Of a stretch of 64,000 nucleotides of DNA, positions 1-8,106 are shown piece by piece (positions within the stretch are counted from its first letter, which is position 1; the number at the start of each line of letters is the position of its first letter). A model generated the notes under the pieces. That model had not been told where the DNA came from. It searched no databases and was given only the letters and a program-made list of their open reading frames with translations. The stretch is from contig CACZFB010000001.1 in the NCBI GenBank assembly GCA_902780305.1, positions 39,281-103,280 of the forward strand, read 5' to 3'. The stretch is from an uncultured Coriobacteriaceae bacterium (GTDB taxonomy: Bacteria > Actinomycetota > Coriobacteriia > Coriobacteriales > Atopobiaceae). The position numbers and the translations under genes were made by a program.

Positions 1-383
1 CGGGATACGCTGGCTCGGCAAACGTGTGCAGACTCCCCTGGCTGGCCGACATTCCGCTCGTGGTGTATTGGGGCGACATGGATGCCGACGGCCTGGCAAT
101 TCTCAACGCATATCGTTCGGAGGGGCTGGACGTGGCGAGCATTCTCATGGACCTTCCCAGCTATTGGCGATACGAGCGGTATGGGACCTCGCAGGCTTCG
201 GGCAAGCAGTCGCTGGCGTCGCGAGAGGAGCGCGAGGTGGCATACCTCACCGATGCGGAGGCGCAGCTGTACGCCCAGCTCTGCGACCCCGCACACAAGG
301 GACACCGGCGCGTCGAGCAGGAGCGCATCCCCCTCGACGACGCACGAGAAGCGCTGGCAGAGCTTGTGGGACGCCAGGGGTAG
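1..383 (+). CDS. C-terminal part of a Wadjet JetD-like protein (DUF2220), 5' end outside window
   Basis: The frame is open from base 3 to the TAG at 381-383, so only the last ~126 residues are present. The segment YWGDMDADGLAILNAYR near the start matches the Toprim-like core of the DUF2220 domain, where acidic residues bind metal, and it is followed by the typical S-I-L-M-D stretch. DUF2220 is the C-terminal domain of JetD, the nuclease of the Wadjet (JetABCD) plasmid/phage defence system. JetD is usually the last gene of its operon, so jetA, jetB and jetC would be expected to the left. The identification rests on this short motif region alone. The next gene starts 37 bp downstream on the same strand. 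Confidence 0.7.
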   Translation, partial: GYAGSANVCRLPWLADIPLVVYWGDMDADGLAILNAYRSEGLDVASILMDLPSYWRYERYGTSQASGKQSLASREEREVAYLTDAEAQLYAQLCDPAHKGHRRVEQERIPLDDAREALAELVGRQG

Positions 384-420
384 CCCCTTCGCGTCCCAAC
401 GATTGATAAAGGAGGAAGTC

Positions 421-1035
421 ATGAGTGCAGGCAAGCGGCGACTGCCCAAGATCACGTTCAACTCCCCGGTGGTGTTGTGCTTCGTGTTCATTTGTGTAGG
501 CGTGCAGGTTGCGAGCACGCTCACGGGCGGCATTACCACGCAAGTGTTCTTTACCGCGAAGCCGGGACCGTGGACCAACCCGCTCACATACCTCTGTCTC
601 GTCACCCATATCTTTGGCCATGCTGGCTGGGACCACCTGATCGGGAACATGTCTTACATCCTGTTGCTCGGCCCGCTGCTTGAGGAGAAGTACGGGTCGG
701 GACGGCTCGTGGGCATCATCCTCGCGAGTGCGCTTGCGGCCAGCCTCGCAAACATCGTGCTCCTGCACTCGGGCGTCGTCGGCGCGAGCGGCGTCGTGTT
801 CACCTTCATCCTGCTCTCGTCGGTAACGGGACTGCGCGAGGGAGAGCTGCCGCTCACGTTTATCCTCGTCGCCGCATTGTACTTTGGCCAGCAGATCTAC
901 GGCGCTTTCTTCGTGCGAGGCAACGTGAGCTACCTCGGTCACATCGCGGGCGGGGTCGTCGGCGCAATCGTCGGGTTCCTGCTCCCCGCAAACGAGCAAA
1001 AGCCCACCTCCGGCTACGGGATCCTGGGGCAGTAA
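421..1035 (+). CDS. Rhomboid family intramembrane serine protease
   Basis: A 204-residue multi-spanning membrane protein. It has the rhomboid hallmarks in order: H72xxxN76 in the segment HAGWDHLIGN, the catalytic serine S123 in GASG, and the catalytic histidine H174 in GHIAGG. Rhomboids cleave substrate transmembrane helices within the lipid bilayer. The ATG at 421 is preceded by a strong GGAGGAAG ribosome binding site at 411-418. The gene follows the JetD-like end by 37 bp and could be cotranscribed with it. It is followed by a perfect terminator-like hairpin at 1095-1140. The substrate is unknown. Confidence 0.9.
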   Translation: MSAGKRRLPKITFNSPVVLCFVFICVGVQVASTLTGGITTQVFFTAKPGPWTNPLTYLCLVTHIFGHAGWDHLIGNMSYILLLGPLLEEKYGSGRLVGIILASALAASLANIVLLHSGVVGASGVVFTFILLSSVTGLREGELPLTFILVAALYFGQQIYGAFFVRGNVSYLGHIAGGVVGAIVGFLLPANEQKPTSGYGILGQ

Positions 1036-1094
1036 GGGGCCAATCAATGGGGGTAACCCCATATCTCTGTGAGGACACCGCAAATACGAACGTT

Positions 1095-1140
1095 GGCAAA
1101 AATGAGAAAAGGGGCCAAAACCCCTTTTCTCATTTTTGCC
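1095..1140. terminator. Family-A hairpin terminator after the rhomboid gene
   Basis: A perfect 20-bp stem (GGCAAAAATGAGAAAAGGGG and its complement) closes on a 6-nt loop. A/T-rich stem ends give a U-rich 3' side on either strand, fitting a bidirectional intrinsic terminator. This is the first of about ten copies of the same core in the window. Confidence 0.75.
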
Positions 1141-1352
1141 GGGGTTGCTCACGAAAAAGCCTTCGCCAGTGCGCAGGGTTTTTTCGTTTTTGGGTTGTTT
1201 TTCGGTCTCTGGAATTACGGGGTTCCATATGCGGTGCCATCTACCTGCGACTTTGCGAGGCCGTTTGTCACCCCTAGGGAAAAATCACACGCTATAACAA
1301 CCTAATATCGAAAAAAACCTGCGCATTCGCAAGGTAAAACTCGTGAATGCAG

Positions 1353-1385
1353 ACTGGGAAAAGGGGCCAAACCCCTTTTCCCAGT
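1353..1385. repeat. Family-A inverted repeat upstream of the redox operon
   Basis: A perfect 14-bp stem (ACTGGGAAAAGGGG) with loop CCAAA. It has the same GAAAAGGGGCCAAACCCCTTTTC core as the other family-A copies, but here it lies 60 bp before a promoter instead of after a stop codon. It may insulate the operon from upstream transcription. Confidence 0.6.
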
Positions 1386-1446
1386 TTTGAGCCCCTTCGG
1401 CTTCGCGGAGGTTGTGAAGAAGCTTCCACAAATTCGAGATTGTCAT

Positions 1447-1477
1447 TTGACTTAAACCATGGTTTAAGTCGCAGAAT
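1447..1477 (+). promoter_or_regulatory. MerR-type promoter with 22-bp operator palindrome
   Basis: A -35 box TTGACT (1447-1452) and a -10-like CAGAAT (1472-1477) are separated by 19 bp. This is the overlong spacer typical of promoters that MerR-family activators unwind. The spacer is filled by a perfect 22-bp palindrome at 1449-1470 (arms GACTTAAACCA/TGGTTTAAGTC). The only MerR gene of the operon it drives is the last one, at 5448-5906. Autoregulation by that protein is an inference from this arrangement. Confidence 0.7.
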
Positions 1478-1527
1478 TTTGTCCAGACAACGTCGCAACG
1501 AGAACCCACACAACGAAAGGACCAGTC

Positions 1528-2469
1528 ATGGCAGCAACCGACCTCCCCAAGATCGCGCTCGGTGCATGGGCGTGGGGCAACGACGGCACGTTTGGCGACG
1601 GCATCGACGCGGCCCAGCTCAAGCCCATCTTCGACGCGGCGATGTCAGCAGGCCTCAACCTGTGAGACACGGCCTACGCCTATGGTATGGGCACCTCCGA
1701 GAAGGTCCTCGCCAGCTTCCTCAAGGACCTCCCCCGCGAGAGCTACCTCGTTTCGGACAAGCTCACGCCCCAGTGTCTGGACGCCACCGCGCCCGACCCC
1801 GTGGCCGCGATGCACAACATGCAGCTTGACCTCATGGGTCTCGACCACTTTGACATCTACTGGGTCCACAATACCGCGCAGGCCCCCAACTGGACACGCG
1901 CGCTCGCGGAGTTCTTTGAGGGACGCAAGAACGTACCCATGATCGGCGTCTCCAACCACAACCTCGCCGAGATCAAGGAGGCCGACGCCATCCTTCGCGA
2001 GCATGGCCTAAAGCTCGGCGCCGTGCAAAACCACCTGAGCCTCATCAACCGCAGCTCCATCGACTCGGGCATCCTCGACTGGTGTCGCGAGAACGACGTC
2101 GTGTTCTTCTCGTACATGGTCCTCGAGCAGGGAGCGCTCTCGGGCAAGTACGACACCGCGCACCCAATGCCCGAGGGCTCCGCACGCGCGCAGACCTACA
2201 ACCCCGTGCTCGACAAGCTTGAGGTTCTTAACGCCAAGCTGGCCGAGGTGGCTGCGGCGCACGGCGTGGGCGTGGCGCAGGTACCGGTGGCGTGGGCCAT
2301 CGCCAAGGGAACGCTTCCCATCGTGGGCGTGACCAAGAAGAGCCACGTTGCCGACGCAGCCGCGGCCGCCGCAGTGGAGCTCACCGATACCGAGGTCGCC
2401 GAGCTCGAGGAGCTGGCCGACACCCTCGAAATCAACGCCATCCGCTTCTGGGAAAAGGTCATGGACTAG
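1528..2469 (+). pseudogene. Aldo/keto reductase interrupted by an in-frame TGA at a conserved Trp codon
   Basis: Reading from the ATG at 1528 gives a 313-residue aldo/keto reductase, but codon 46 (1663-1665) is TGA. It lies in GLNL-stop-DTAYAYGMGTSE, and this family normally has Trp before DTA, so a single TGG to TGA change explains the stop. Everything downstream is intact: the catalytic-type Asp and Tyr in DTAYAYG, Lys in SDK, His in YWVHN, and the cofactor-side C-terminal segment. A shorter in-frame ATG exists at 1687, but starting there would lose the first strand and the catalytic region. The gene is the first in the MerR-controlled operon. It may be a recent pseudogene, a read-through gene or a sequence error. 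Confidence 0.75.
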
Positions 2470-2471
2470 CC

Positions 2472-3977
2472 ATGGCACACACACCGACCACTACATCAAG
2501 AACCAAACCGCTCAACCCGCCCTGACACGACGTGCATTCGTCAGGGCGGGCGCCCTCGCAGGTGGCGTGCTCGCATTGGTGGGCTGCTCATGGACTCCCC
2601 GCAACGCGAAGCAAGGCGAAGGCGCCGGAGCCAGCACAGGCAGCGCCGCGGAACAGAGCCCTACCGCGACCCAGGGAGACTCATCCGCCCCCGCCGCCGT
2701 CCACGACGACTTCGTCCTCGTGAACGGCGGCACCTTCACTATGGGCAGCCCCGCCGACGAGCCGTGGCGTGGAGACGACGAGAGCGCCCACGAGGTGACG
2801 GTCGGTGACTTCTACCTCGCCCCGATGGAGGTCTCGCGGCAGGAGTACAGCGAGACCATGGGCGTGGGCGACACGGGCAACGTCCCCGTTACGGGCGTGA
2901 CCTGGTACGATGCCGTCGCCTACTGCAACGCGCTGAGCGACATGGCCGGCCTTACCCCCGCCCACGCCATCGACGGCGAGAACGTGACCTGGGACCGCGC
3001 GGCCAACGGATACCGCCTGCCCACCGAGGCCGAGTGGGAGTATGCCTGCCGCGCGGGCACGACCGGTCCGTTCAACCTCGGTCACTCCCCCCAGCGTCGA
3101 TGAGGCCAACTACTATGGCCACTACCCCTACGAGATCGAAGGCAACTACTTCGACCAGGGCGCGCTCGAGGTAAAGCCGGGAGTCTATCGCAGCGAGCCG
3201 ATTGCGTCGGGTTCCTTTGAGCCGAACGCCTGAGGCCTCTTTGACATGCACGGCAACGTTGCGGAATGGGTGTGGGACCGCTACGGCGCCTACGACACCG
3301 CCGCAGCGCAGGATCCCACGGGGCCCGACACCGGCGACCTGCGCGTGAACCGTGGCGGCGGATGGAACGACTTTGCCAAGAACCTCCGCTCGGCCTATCG
3401 CGCATCCCTCACGCCGACCAGCTCGAGTCCAAGCGTCGGGTTCCGCGTCGCCCGCAACGCCGTTGCACACGAGGGAACCGTCGGAGGTGCCGCGGCGGCA
3501 CAGACGGCAGGCGGCGAACCCCTCGTGGTCTACTTCTCGTGGAGTGGCAACACGCGCAAGATCGCTCAGGAGGTCGCGTCGCAGCTTGGTGTGGAGGCGG
3601 TCGAGCTCGTGTGCGAGCAACCGTACTCATCCGACTACAACACGTGTCTCGACGAGGCTCAGCGTGACCAGAACCAGCAGGCTCGGCCAAAGCTGACCAC
3701 GCGTATCGACGACATGGACCGCTATGGCACGGTATACGTGGGCTACCCCAACTGGTGGGCCTCCATCCCCATGCCCATCGCGACGTTCCTCGAGTCCTAC
3801 GACTTCTCGGGCAAGGAGATTCGGCCGTTCTGCAGCAACGGGGGCGGCGGACTTGGGCAGAGCGTCTCGGCGATATCGAAGCTCGCACCAAACGCGCATG
3901 TGGGACAGGGACTCTCGATTTACTATTCGGGTGGAGCCGACATGCCCCAGCAGGTGAGCGAATGGATCGCGGGGTAG
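2472..3977 (+). pseudogene. Broken Tat-exported FGE-like/flavodoxin fusion protein
   Basis: Three lesions separate recognisable pieces of one protein. The natural start is ATG 2472, but the signal segment TRRAFVRAGALAGG (twin-arginine type, then LVGC lipobox) is in a different frame, implying a shift near 2520. A formylglycine-generating-enzyme (SUMF1-like) domain follows (GGTFTMGSP, then RLPTEAEWEYACRAG). The frame changes again at a C6 run at 3087-3092, where five C would restore it. A TGA at 3231-3233 then interrupts PNA-stop-GLFDMHGNVAEW, where the family has Trp. From about 3520 the protein continues as a flavodoxin domain (VVYFSWSGNTRKIAQE). The fusion of an FGE fold to a flavodoxin is unusual in itself. 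It is either a decaying gene or poorly sequenced. Confidence 0.7.
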
Positions 3978-4032
3978 CCGCGCTTGGTTTTTGGACCGAG
4001 GGATAAAGGATACAAGGGAAAGGTATGCGAAC

Positions 4033-4728
4033 ATGATCGACGTAAGGCATGACGGCATTTCAAGACGACAGCTGCTCGGAGGCATGGCCACCATGGGAGC
4101 GTGGTTCCTCGTCGGCTGCTCGTCACGAAACGAGGGATCGTCTGCGGCAACCACGACGCCAGAGGCCAAGAAGAGCGAGGAGGACAGCTCGACCTCGAAG
4201 CCCGAGACAAACACCACATCCGCAGAGACGTCCGCCCCGGCGCAGGGTTCGGGCAAGGCGCTCGTGGCCGTGTTCTCTTGGTCGGGCAACACGCTCTCCG
4301 TGGCAAATCGCGTGGTGGAGGACCTCCAAGGGCAGGCAGAGCTGTTCCGCATCGAGCCAGCTACGCCATACACCACCGACTACAACGAGATGCTGCAGAT
4401 CACCCAGGACGAGCAGTCGGCGCAAACCTTGCCCGAAATTGCGAGCAACGTCTCGAACTGGGACGAGTACACGACCATCTACCTGGGCTTCCCCACGTGG
4501 TGGGGGCACCTGCCGCAGATCGTAAAGAGCTTCCTCGCCGGACATGACTGCTCAGGCAAGGTCGTGTACCCGTTTAACACGCATGCCGGCAGCGGATTCG
4601 CGAGCTGCCTCTCCGACTTGGCGGACACCTGTCCTAACGCCGACGTACGCGAGGGCCTCTCGCTCGTGGGCGAAAGCGTCACGTCCAGCACGGAGCAGAT
4701 CGACGCCTGGGTCTCGAACAACGCCTAA
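4033..4728 (+). CDS. Tat-exported flavodoxin-like lipoprotein
   Basis: A 231-residue protein. It starts with a twin-arginine signal (SRRQLLGG) and a lipobox (LVGC), has a Ser/Thr/Glu/Lys-rich linker to about residue 75, and ends in a flavodoxin domain. The FMN phosphate-binding loop is FSWSGNT and the flavin-side segment is GFPTWWGHLP. Flavodoxins are normally cytoplasmic. Export through Tat fits a protein that must fold around FMN before secretion, and the lipobox anchors it outside the membrane. It closely resembles the flavodoxin half of the upstream fusion, so the two are probably duplicates. The start was chosen because it places the Tat motif near the N-terminus. The ribosome site is weak. 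Confidence 0.85.
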   Translation: MIDVRHDGISRRQLLGGMATMGAWFLVGCSSRNEGSSAATTTPEAKKSEEDSSTSKPETNTTSAETSAPAQGSGKALVAVFSWSGNTLSVANRVVEDLQGQAELFRIEPATPYTTDYNEMLQITQDEQSAQTLPEIASNVSNWDEYTTIYLGFPTWWGHLPQIVKSFLAGHDCSGKVVYPFNTHAGSGFASCLSDLADTCPNADVREGLSLVGESVTSSTEQIDAWVSNNA

Positions 4729-4746
4729 TTGCGAAAGGAGGCGCGC

Positions 4747-5451
4747 ATGAAGGGCAGCCGAGCGATAAAGATCGTAGTGGACGTCGCGATGGCGGTCGTG
4801 CTCGTGGCAATCATGACAACAGCATTGGTGCAGGAGATGCCGCACGAGTATCTGGGCGTCGCGATGTTCGTGCTCATAATCGCCCACATAGTGCTCAACC
4901 GCACATGGCTGGCGGCGGCCATCCGCGGGAAGCTCGGCGTGCCGCACGTGCCGCACCTCATCCTCATGCTGGCGCTTGTGGCGTGTTTCGTCGGCATGGT
5001 CGCGAGCAGCCTGGTTCTCTCGAAATACGCGTTCGGGTTCCTGCCCTCGCTGCCGGGGGCATCCTGGGCGCGCCGCATGCACATGCTGTTCTCGTACTGG
5101 ATGTTCGTGCTCACGTTTGCGCACATTGGCCTCCACATCCGCGTGCCGCGACGCATGGAGACTTGGAAGCTCTGGACCCTGCGCGTGTTGGCCGCGGTCG
5201 GGACCTGCTACGGTGTATATACGTTCGTGCGGCTGGGGGTGTTCGGCTACCTGACGGGCCAGGTCCAGTTTGCGATGGCCGACTTCGAGACCCCGCTGGC
5301 GATCACGTTCCTACGCTACACGGGCGTTGGCATGCTCGTGGCGGTGGTGTTTCATGGCGTACAGATTGCGATGACAAACGCTTTGAGGCGGCGTCGCGCA
5401 CAGGGCAAGCAGATCAGGCAGGGCAACGGCCAGGGAGGCGATGCAGCATGA
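4747..5451 (+). CDS. DUF4405-type integral membrane protein (possible b-type heme protein)
   Basis: A 234-residue protein with about five to six hydrophobic helices and histidines placed inside or at helix ends (MPHEYLG, IIAHIV, HMLFSYWMFVLTFAHIGLH). This is the pattern of DUF4405, a family thought to resemble the heme-binding core of cytochrome b subunits. It starts 18 bp after the flavodoxin with AAAGGAG as ribosome site. Its stop TGA overlaps the ATG of merR (ATGA), so the two are translationally coupled. In context it could pass electrons across the membrane to the exported flavodoxins. That role is inferred from neighbours only. Confidence 0.75.
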   Translation: MKGSRAIKIVVDVAMAVVLVAIMTTALVQEMPHEYLGVAMFVLIIAHIVLNRTWLAAAIRGKLGVPHVPHLILMLALVACFVGMVASSLVLSKYAFGFLPSLPGASWARRMHMLFSYWMFVLTFAHIGLHIRVPRRMETWKLWTLRVLAAVGTCYGVYTFVRLGVFGYLTGQVQFAMADFETPLAITFLRYTGVGMLVAVVFHGVQIAMTNALRRRRAQGKQIRQGNGQGGDAA

Positions 5452-5906
5452 GCGGGCTGTACACCATAGGAGATGCGGCGGCGAAGCTGGACATGCCGGC
5501 CTCCACGATTCGGTTCTACGAGAAGAACGGGCTCATCCCAAACCAGCAGCGATCGAGCGACGGTCGACGCCTGTTCGACGAGGACGACCTGGAGTGGATG
5601 CGCTTCGTGGAGCGGCTGAAGGTGTCGGGGATGCCCATCAAGGAGATCCGCGAGTACATTCAACTGTACATGGAGGGCGACTCGACCATCGAGGAACGGC
5701 GACGCATCGTCTACGAGCGGCGAGCGGCAATCGACAGGCAGCTCGAGGAGCTGCAGCTCGCACGCGACTTCATCGAATACAAGTGCTGGTTTTACGACGT
5801 GGCCAGCGAGTCGGGCACGTGCAGCACCCCAAGAGAGATGCCCTTCGATGAACTGCCCGAGGACATCAAGCGGATCAAGGCGAAGTGTCGCATCAACCGC
5901 TATTAG
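5448..5906 (+). CDS. MerR-family transcriptional regulator
   Basis: A 152-residue protein with an N-terminal winged helix-turn-helix (YTIGDAAAKLDMPASTIRFYEKNGLIP), a dimerising coiled coil around residues 80-115, and a short C-terminal tail with Cys in KCWFY, GTCS and KAKCRI. It resembles MerR regulators that accompany aldo/keto reductase genes. It overlaps the end of the DUF4405 gene by four bases and ends the operon. It is the likely ligand of the 22-bp palindrome at 1449-1470. The cysteines could sense thiol-reactive or redox stress, but this is speculative. Confidence 0.9.
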   Translation: MSGLYTIGDAAAKLDMPASTIRFYEKNGLIPNQQRSSDGRRLFDEDDLEWMRFVERLKVSGMPIKEIREYIQLYMEGDSTIEERRRIVYERRAAIDRQLEELQLARDFIEYKCWFYDVASESGTCSTPREMPFDELPEDIKRIKAKCRINRY

Positions 5907-5946
5907 GCTTCCTCGGACCTATCCCCAAAAGAGAAGATCGTGTTTT

Positions 5947-5974
5947 TGAGAAAAAGGGCTTATCCTCTTTTCTC
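5947..5974. terminator. Imperfect family-A hairpin between convergent genes
   Basis: TGAGAAAAAGGGCTTATCCTCTTTTCTCA forms an imperfect stem between the merR stop at 5906 and the stop of the opposing gene at 5978. It is likely a two-way terminator and a diverged member of family A. Confidence 0.6.
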
Positions 5975-5977
5975 AGA

Positions 5978-6997
5978 TTAATGGTCACCGATAGCCACGA
6001 GCTCGCGGACGGCGGCCCTGTCCCCCTCGGGGACACGCAGCGCGTCGAGCGCCTCGGCCTCGGTGAGCGAGAGCGAGTCCTTGAGGTCGCGCACCGCGGC
6101 GGCCAGCGTGTCCAGACGGCCCTCCTTGCGGCCCTCCAGACGACCCTCCAGACGGCCCTCCAGACGGCCCTCCAGACGGCCCTGCTCCCGCACCCCCACG
6201 CTCAGGTTGCACATGTCCTCCACCGCCCCTTCCTGCTCTCGCGTCAGCGCTATTCCGAAATCGTCCCTAAGACGCGTCAACTTGTCGGAAACGCTCATGT
6301 CCCTAGCAAAGAGTGTACCCAAAAGTCCGAGCGTCCCCTGTGCCGACTTTGCATCTTTCCCCAGGCACACGACAATCACGTCGACAAGGTCGTACGACCC
6401 ACGATTGAAGACGGCTCCGCCGACGAGGTTCTCCTGCCCGAGCGAAAACCTCGTCACCGTCTTCGCCTTGTTCTTGGGCACATCCATACATACCCAAATG
6501 GAAACCACCTTGCGCAGCCTCCCATACTCTGAGTGAGAGACCACGTCCGACCCCTGCATCGAGAGCATTCTCCCCGCATAGTAAATCCCCCGCTTCGTGA
6601 GCGGATAGCCGGGGTCAAACTGGTTCTGCGCCTCTACGTCCACCTCCACAAGCACCACCTCGTTGGCACCAGCTCCCGGGTTGCGCGCTGCGAAGCGCAC
6701 ATCGAAGCTGTTGTCCCCCTCCCCGACGGTCGAGTCCTCAACGTTCAGCTGCCGGACACGCTCGTAGCTTGCATGCTCGTCGCGCTCCACGGGTTCCTCG
6801 CCAATACGAGGATCGCCTTCGAAGCATGTCCGCTCGATCTCTTCCGGGGCCATCGAATCGAACCCATCGACCCAGTCGTACAGGATGCGCGACAGCACCA
6901 CCTTCTCGGACAGCAGTCGCTTGCATGCCGCATCGTATGCAGAGTCCAATGGCGCCACTGACCTCACGCCCTTCGCCAGGCTCGTTGCCACGTCCAT
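5978..6997 (-). CDS. PD-(D/E)XK nuclease / Rpn-like transposase-type protein
   Basis: A 339-residue protein of the family annotated as recombination-promoting nuclease or PD-(D/E)XK family transposase. The N-terminal half has the expected features: start of the fold near FKRLLSE-type DAACKRLLSEKV, the acidic residue in FDVRF, and the core strand LVEVDVEAQN. This is followed by YYAGRMLSMQG. The C-terminal third contains a tandem RLEG repeat encoded by 12-bp units (6121-6180), a common hypervariable tail in these proteins. Start ATG 6997 has AAGGGAGG upstream. Such proteins often occur as many scattered paralogs and have no fixed partner. It converges on merR. Confidence 0.75.
   Translation of the reverse strand: MDVATSLAKGVRSVAPLDSAYDAACKRLLSEKVVLSRILYDWVDGFDSMAPEEIERTCFEGDPRIGEEPVERDEHASYERVRQLNVEDSTVGEGDNSFDVRFAARNPGAGANEVVLVEVDVEAQNQFDPGYPLTKRGIYYAGRMLSMQGSDVVSHSEYGRLRKVVSIWVCMDVPKNKAKTVTRFSLGQENLVGGAVFNRGSYDLVDVIVVCLGKDAKSAQGTLGLLGTLFARDMSVSDKLTRLRDDFGIALTREQEGAVEDMCNLSVGVREQGRLEGRLEGRLEGRLEGRKEGRLDTLAAAVRDLKDSLSLTEAEALDALRVPEGDRAAVRELVAIGDH
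6121..6180. repeat. Tandem 12-bp repeats inside the Rpn-like gene
   Basis: Five units of CCTCCAGACGGC or close variants encode the GRLE tetrapeptide repeat of the protein above. The unit length is a multiple of three, so copy-number change would keep the frame. Confidence 0.9.
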
Positions 6998-7149
6998 GTG
7001 TCCTCCCTTCCGTCAAATCCATTATACGAACGTCTGTTCCTATTTGCAAGTTATGTTTTTACAAATGCACCTTAACGCATCAACGGGGTTCGGTGTCCGC
7101 CGTTCCGAAGAACGGGGGCGCCCGTTAGCTCTGCATGAGCGACGTGACT

Positions 7150-7890
7150 CTACTTGCCCTTTTGCGCAAACGCCTTGGCGACGTTCCGGTTGATGCCCTT
7201 AAAGCTCGCACCGGGGGCAGGGTTGCCCTTCTTTACCAGTACGATCTGGATGCCCTCGAGGCGACGGCTGTAGCCTGCCGAGCCGGAGCGCGCGCCGTTC
7301 TTGGCCCAGCCCATCCAGCTGAACTTCTGGCAGTGTACGCGGTAGTACACGTCGTAGCGGTTGGCCAGCTCTCCCGTAAGCCTGATCTCGATGGCCTCCA
7401 GCCGCTTGGACTTGCCGGATGTGCCGCTCATGGCACCGTCACGAACGAACTTCTGCCAGCCGTAGGTCTTCACGTGCGTTCGATAGTTGACTGAGGGCAC
7501 ACTCTCGGGCGCGGGTGCCGGCGCGGGTGCGGACGGGTTGGAAACCGTCACCACGCATGTGGCGCTCTTGCCTGAGCCGTCCTTGGCCATGGCCATGATG
7601 GTGGTTCAGCCCGCCTTCCTTGCGGTAACCTTGCCGTTTGCGTCCACCGTAGCGATGGAGGTGTCGGAGCTTACCCAGGTAACCGCCTTGTTGGTAGCGT
7701 TGTTGGGCGCCACGGTCACGCGCGCCTGGCCGGTCTTGCCCACCTGCAGGCTCATGCTCGTGGGGTTCATCGTGATCTGCGTTACCAGCACGCCGGGGTT
7801 GGTGCCCGTGCCGGTGTTAGGCGCACCCGTTATCTTGAAGTTTACCGTCGCGCTGCCCGTATAGTTGCCCTTGCCGGTAATCTTTTGCCA
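7150..7890 (-). pseudogene. Remnant of a secreted Ig-like/ChW-repeat protein
   Basis: From 5' to 3' on the minus strand it shows a piece ending ITGKGNYTGSATVNFKITG, a Big_2-type Ig-like domain (LQVGKTGQARVTVAPNNAT...VSSDTSIATVDANGKVTA) and an Ala/Pro linker. Two ChW-type repeats follow (THVKTYGWQKF...TSGKSKRLEAIEIRL and CQKFSWMGW...SRRLEGIQIVLVKKG). The frame is closed upstream by TAA at 7891-7893, apparently after a shift at an A-run near 7884. It is also interrupted by TGA at 7606-7608, inside VTARKAG-stop-TTIMAMAKDG. No start or signal peptide remains. The ChW tail matches those of the two intact ChW proteins at 34175-37231 and 39212-40810. Confidence 0.75.
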
Positions 7891-8106
7891 TTATATATGG
7901 TGCCGCCGTAATGAAACCGCCTCATATGGGTAAGATTTCCATACGTCTGACGGTTGGCCTCGTCAGTGCTGGGCAACGCCCTTTGCTGTTGCAGAAGGGA
8001 GATGTTGCCATGGAGGTTCTGCTCGCTGCGTTCCTGGGACGCACGTGCTAAAGAGAGGCCGAAGCACCTGAGGGGTTGAGACAAAGAATAGGGCCGGCAT
8101 TTCCCA

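Larger units (their letters stand above)
1036..1527. other. Intergenic region of 492 bp with repeats and a regulated promoter
   Basis: No credible gene is seen. From left to right it holds a partial family-B repeat half (CAATCAATGGGGGTAACCCC, 1041-1060), two family-A hairpins (1095-1140 and 1353-1385) and an AT-richer stretch with poly-T near 1180-1205. It ends with a MerR-type promoter at 1447-1477 in front of the aldo/keto reductase. Confidence 0.7.

Noticed and set aside
1663..1665. TGA in the aldo/keto reductase as selenocysteine
   Set aside because: The family has Trp, not Cys, at this position, and I see no convincing stem-loop just downstream that could act as a bacterial SECIS.
6121..6180. 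12-bp tandem units as a CRISPR or replication iteron array
   Set aside because: They lie inside a coding sequence, keep its frame and encode a simple RLEG repeat.
1528..8000. Genome-wide reassignment of TGA to Trp
   Set aside because: TGA ends several genes with clean overlaps or abrupt ends (for example 5449-5451, 17135-17137 and 26551-26553), and ordinary TGG codons are used freely.
7891..8084. Minus-strand frame before the ChW remnant as its intact N-terminus
   Set aside because: It lacks a signal peptide, ribosome site and domain match, and a frame change at the A-run near 7884 is needed to join it to the remnant.
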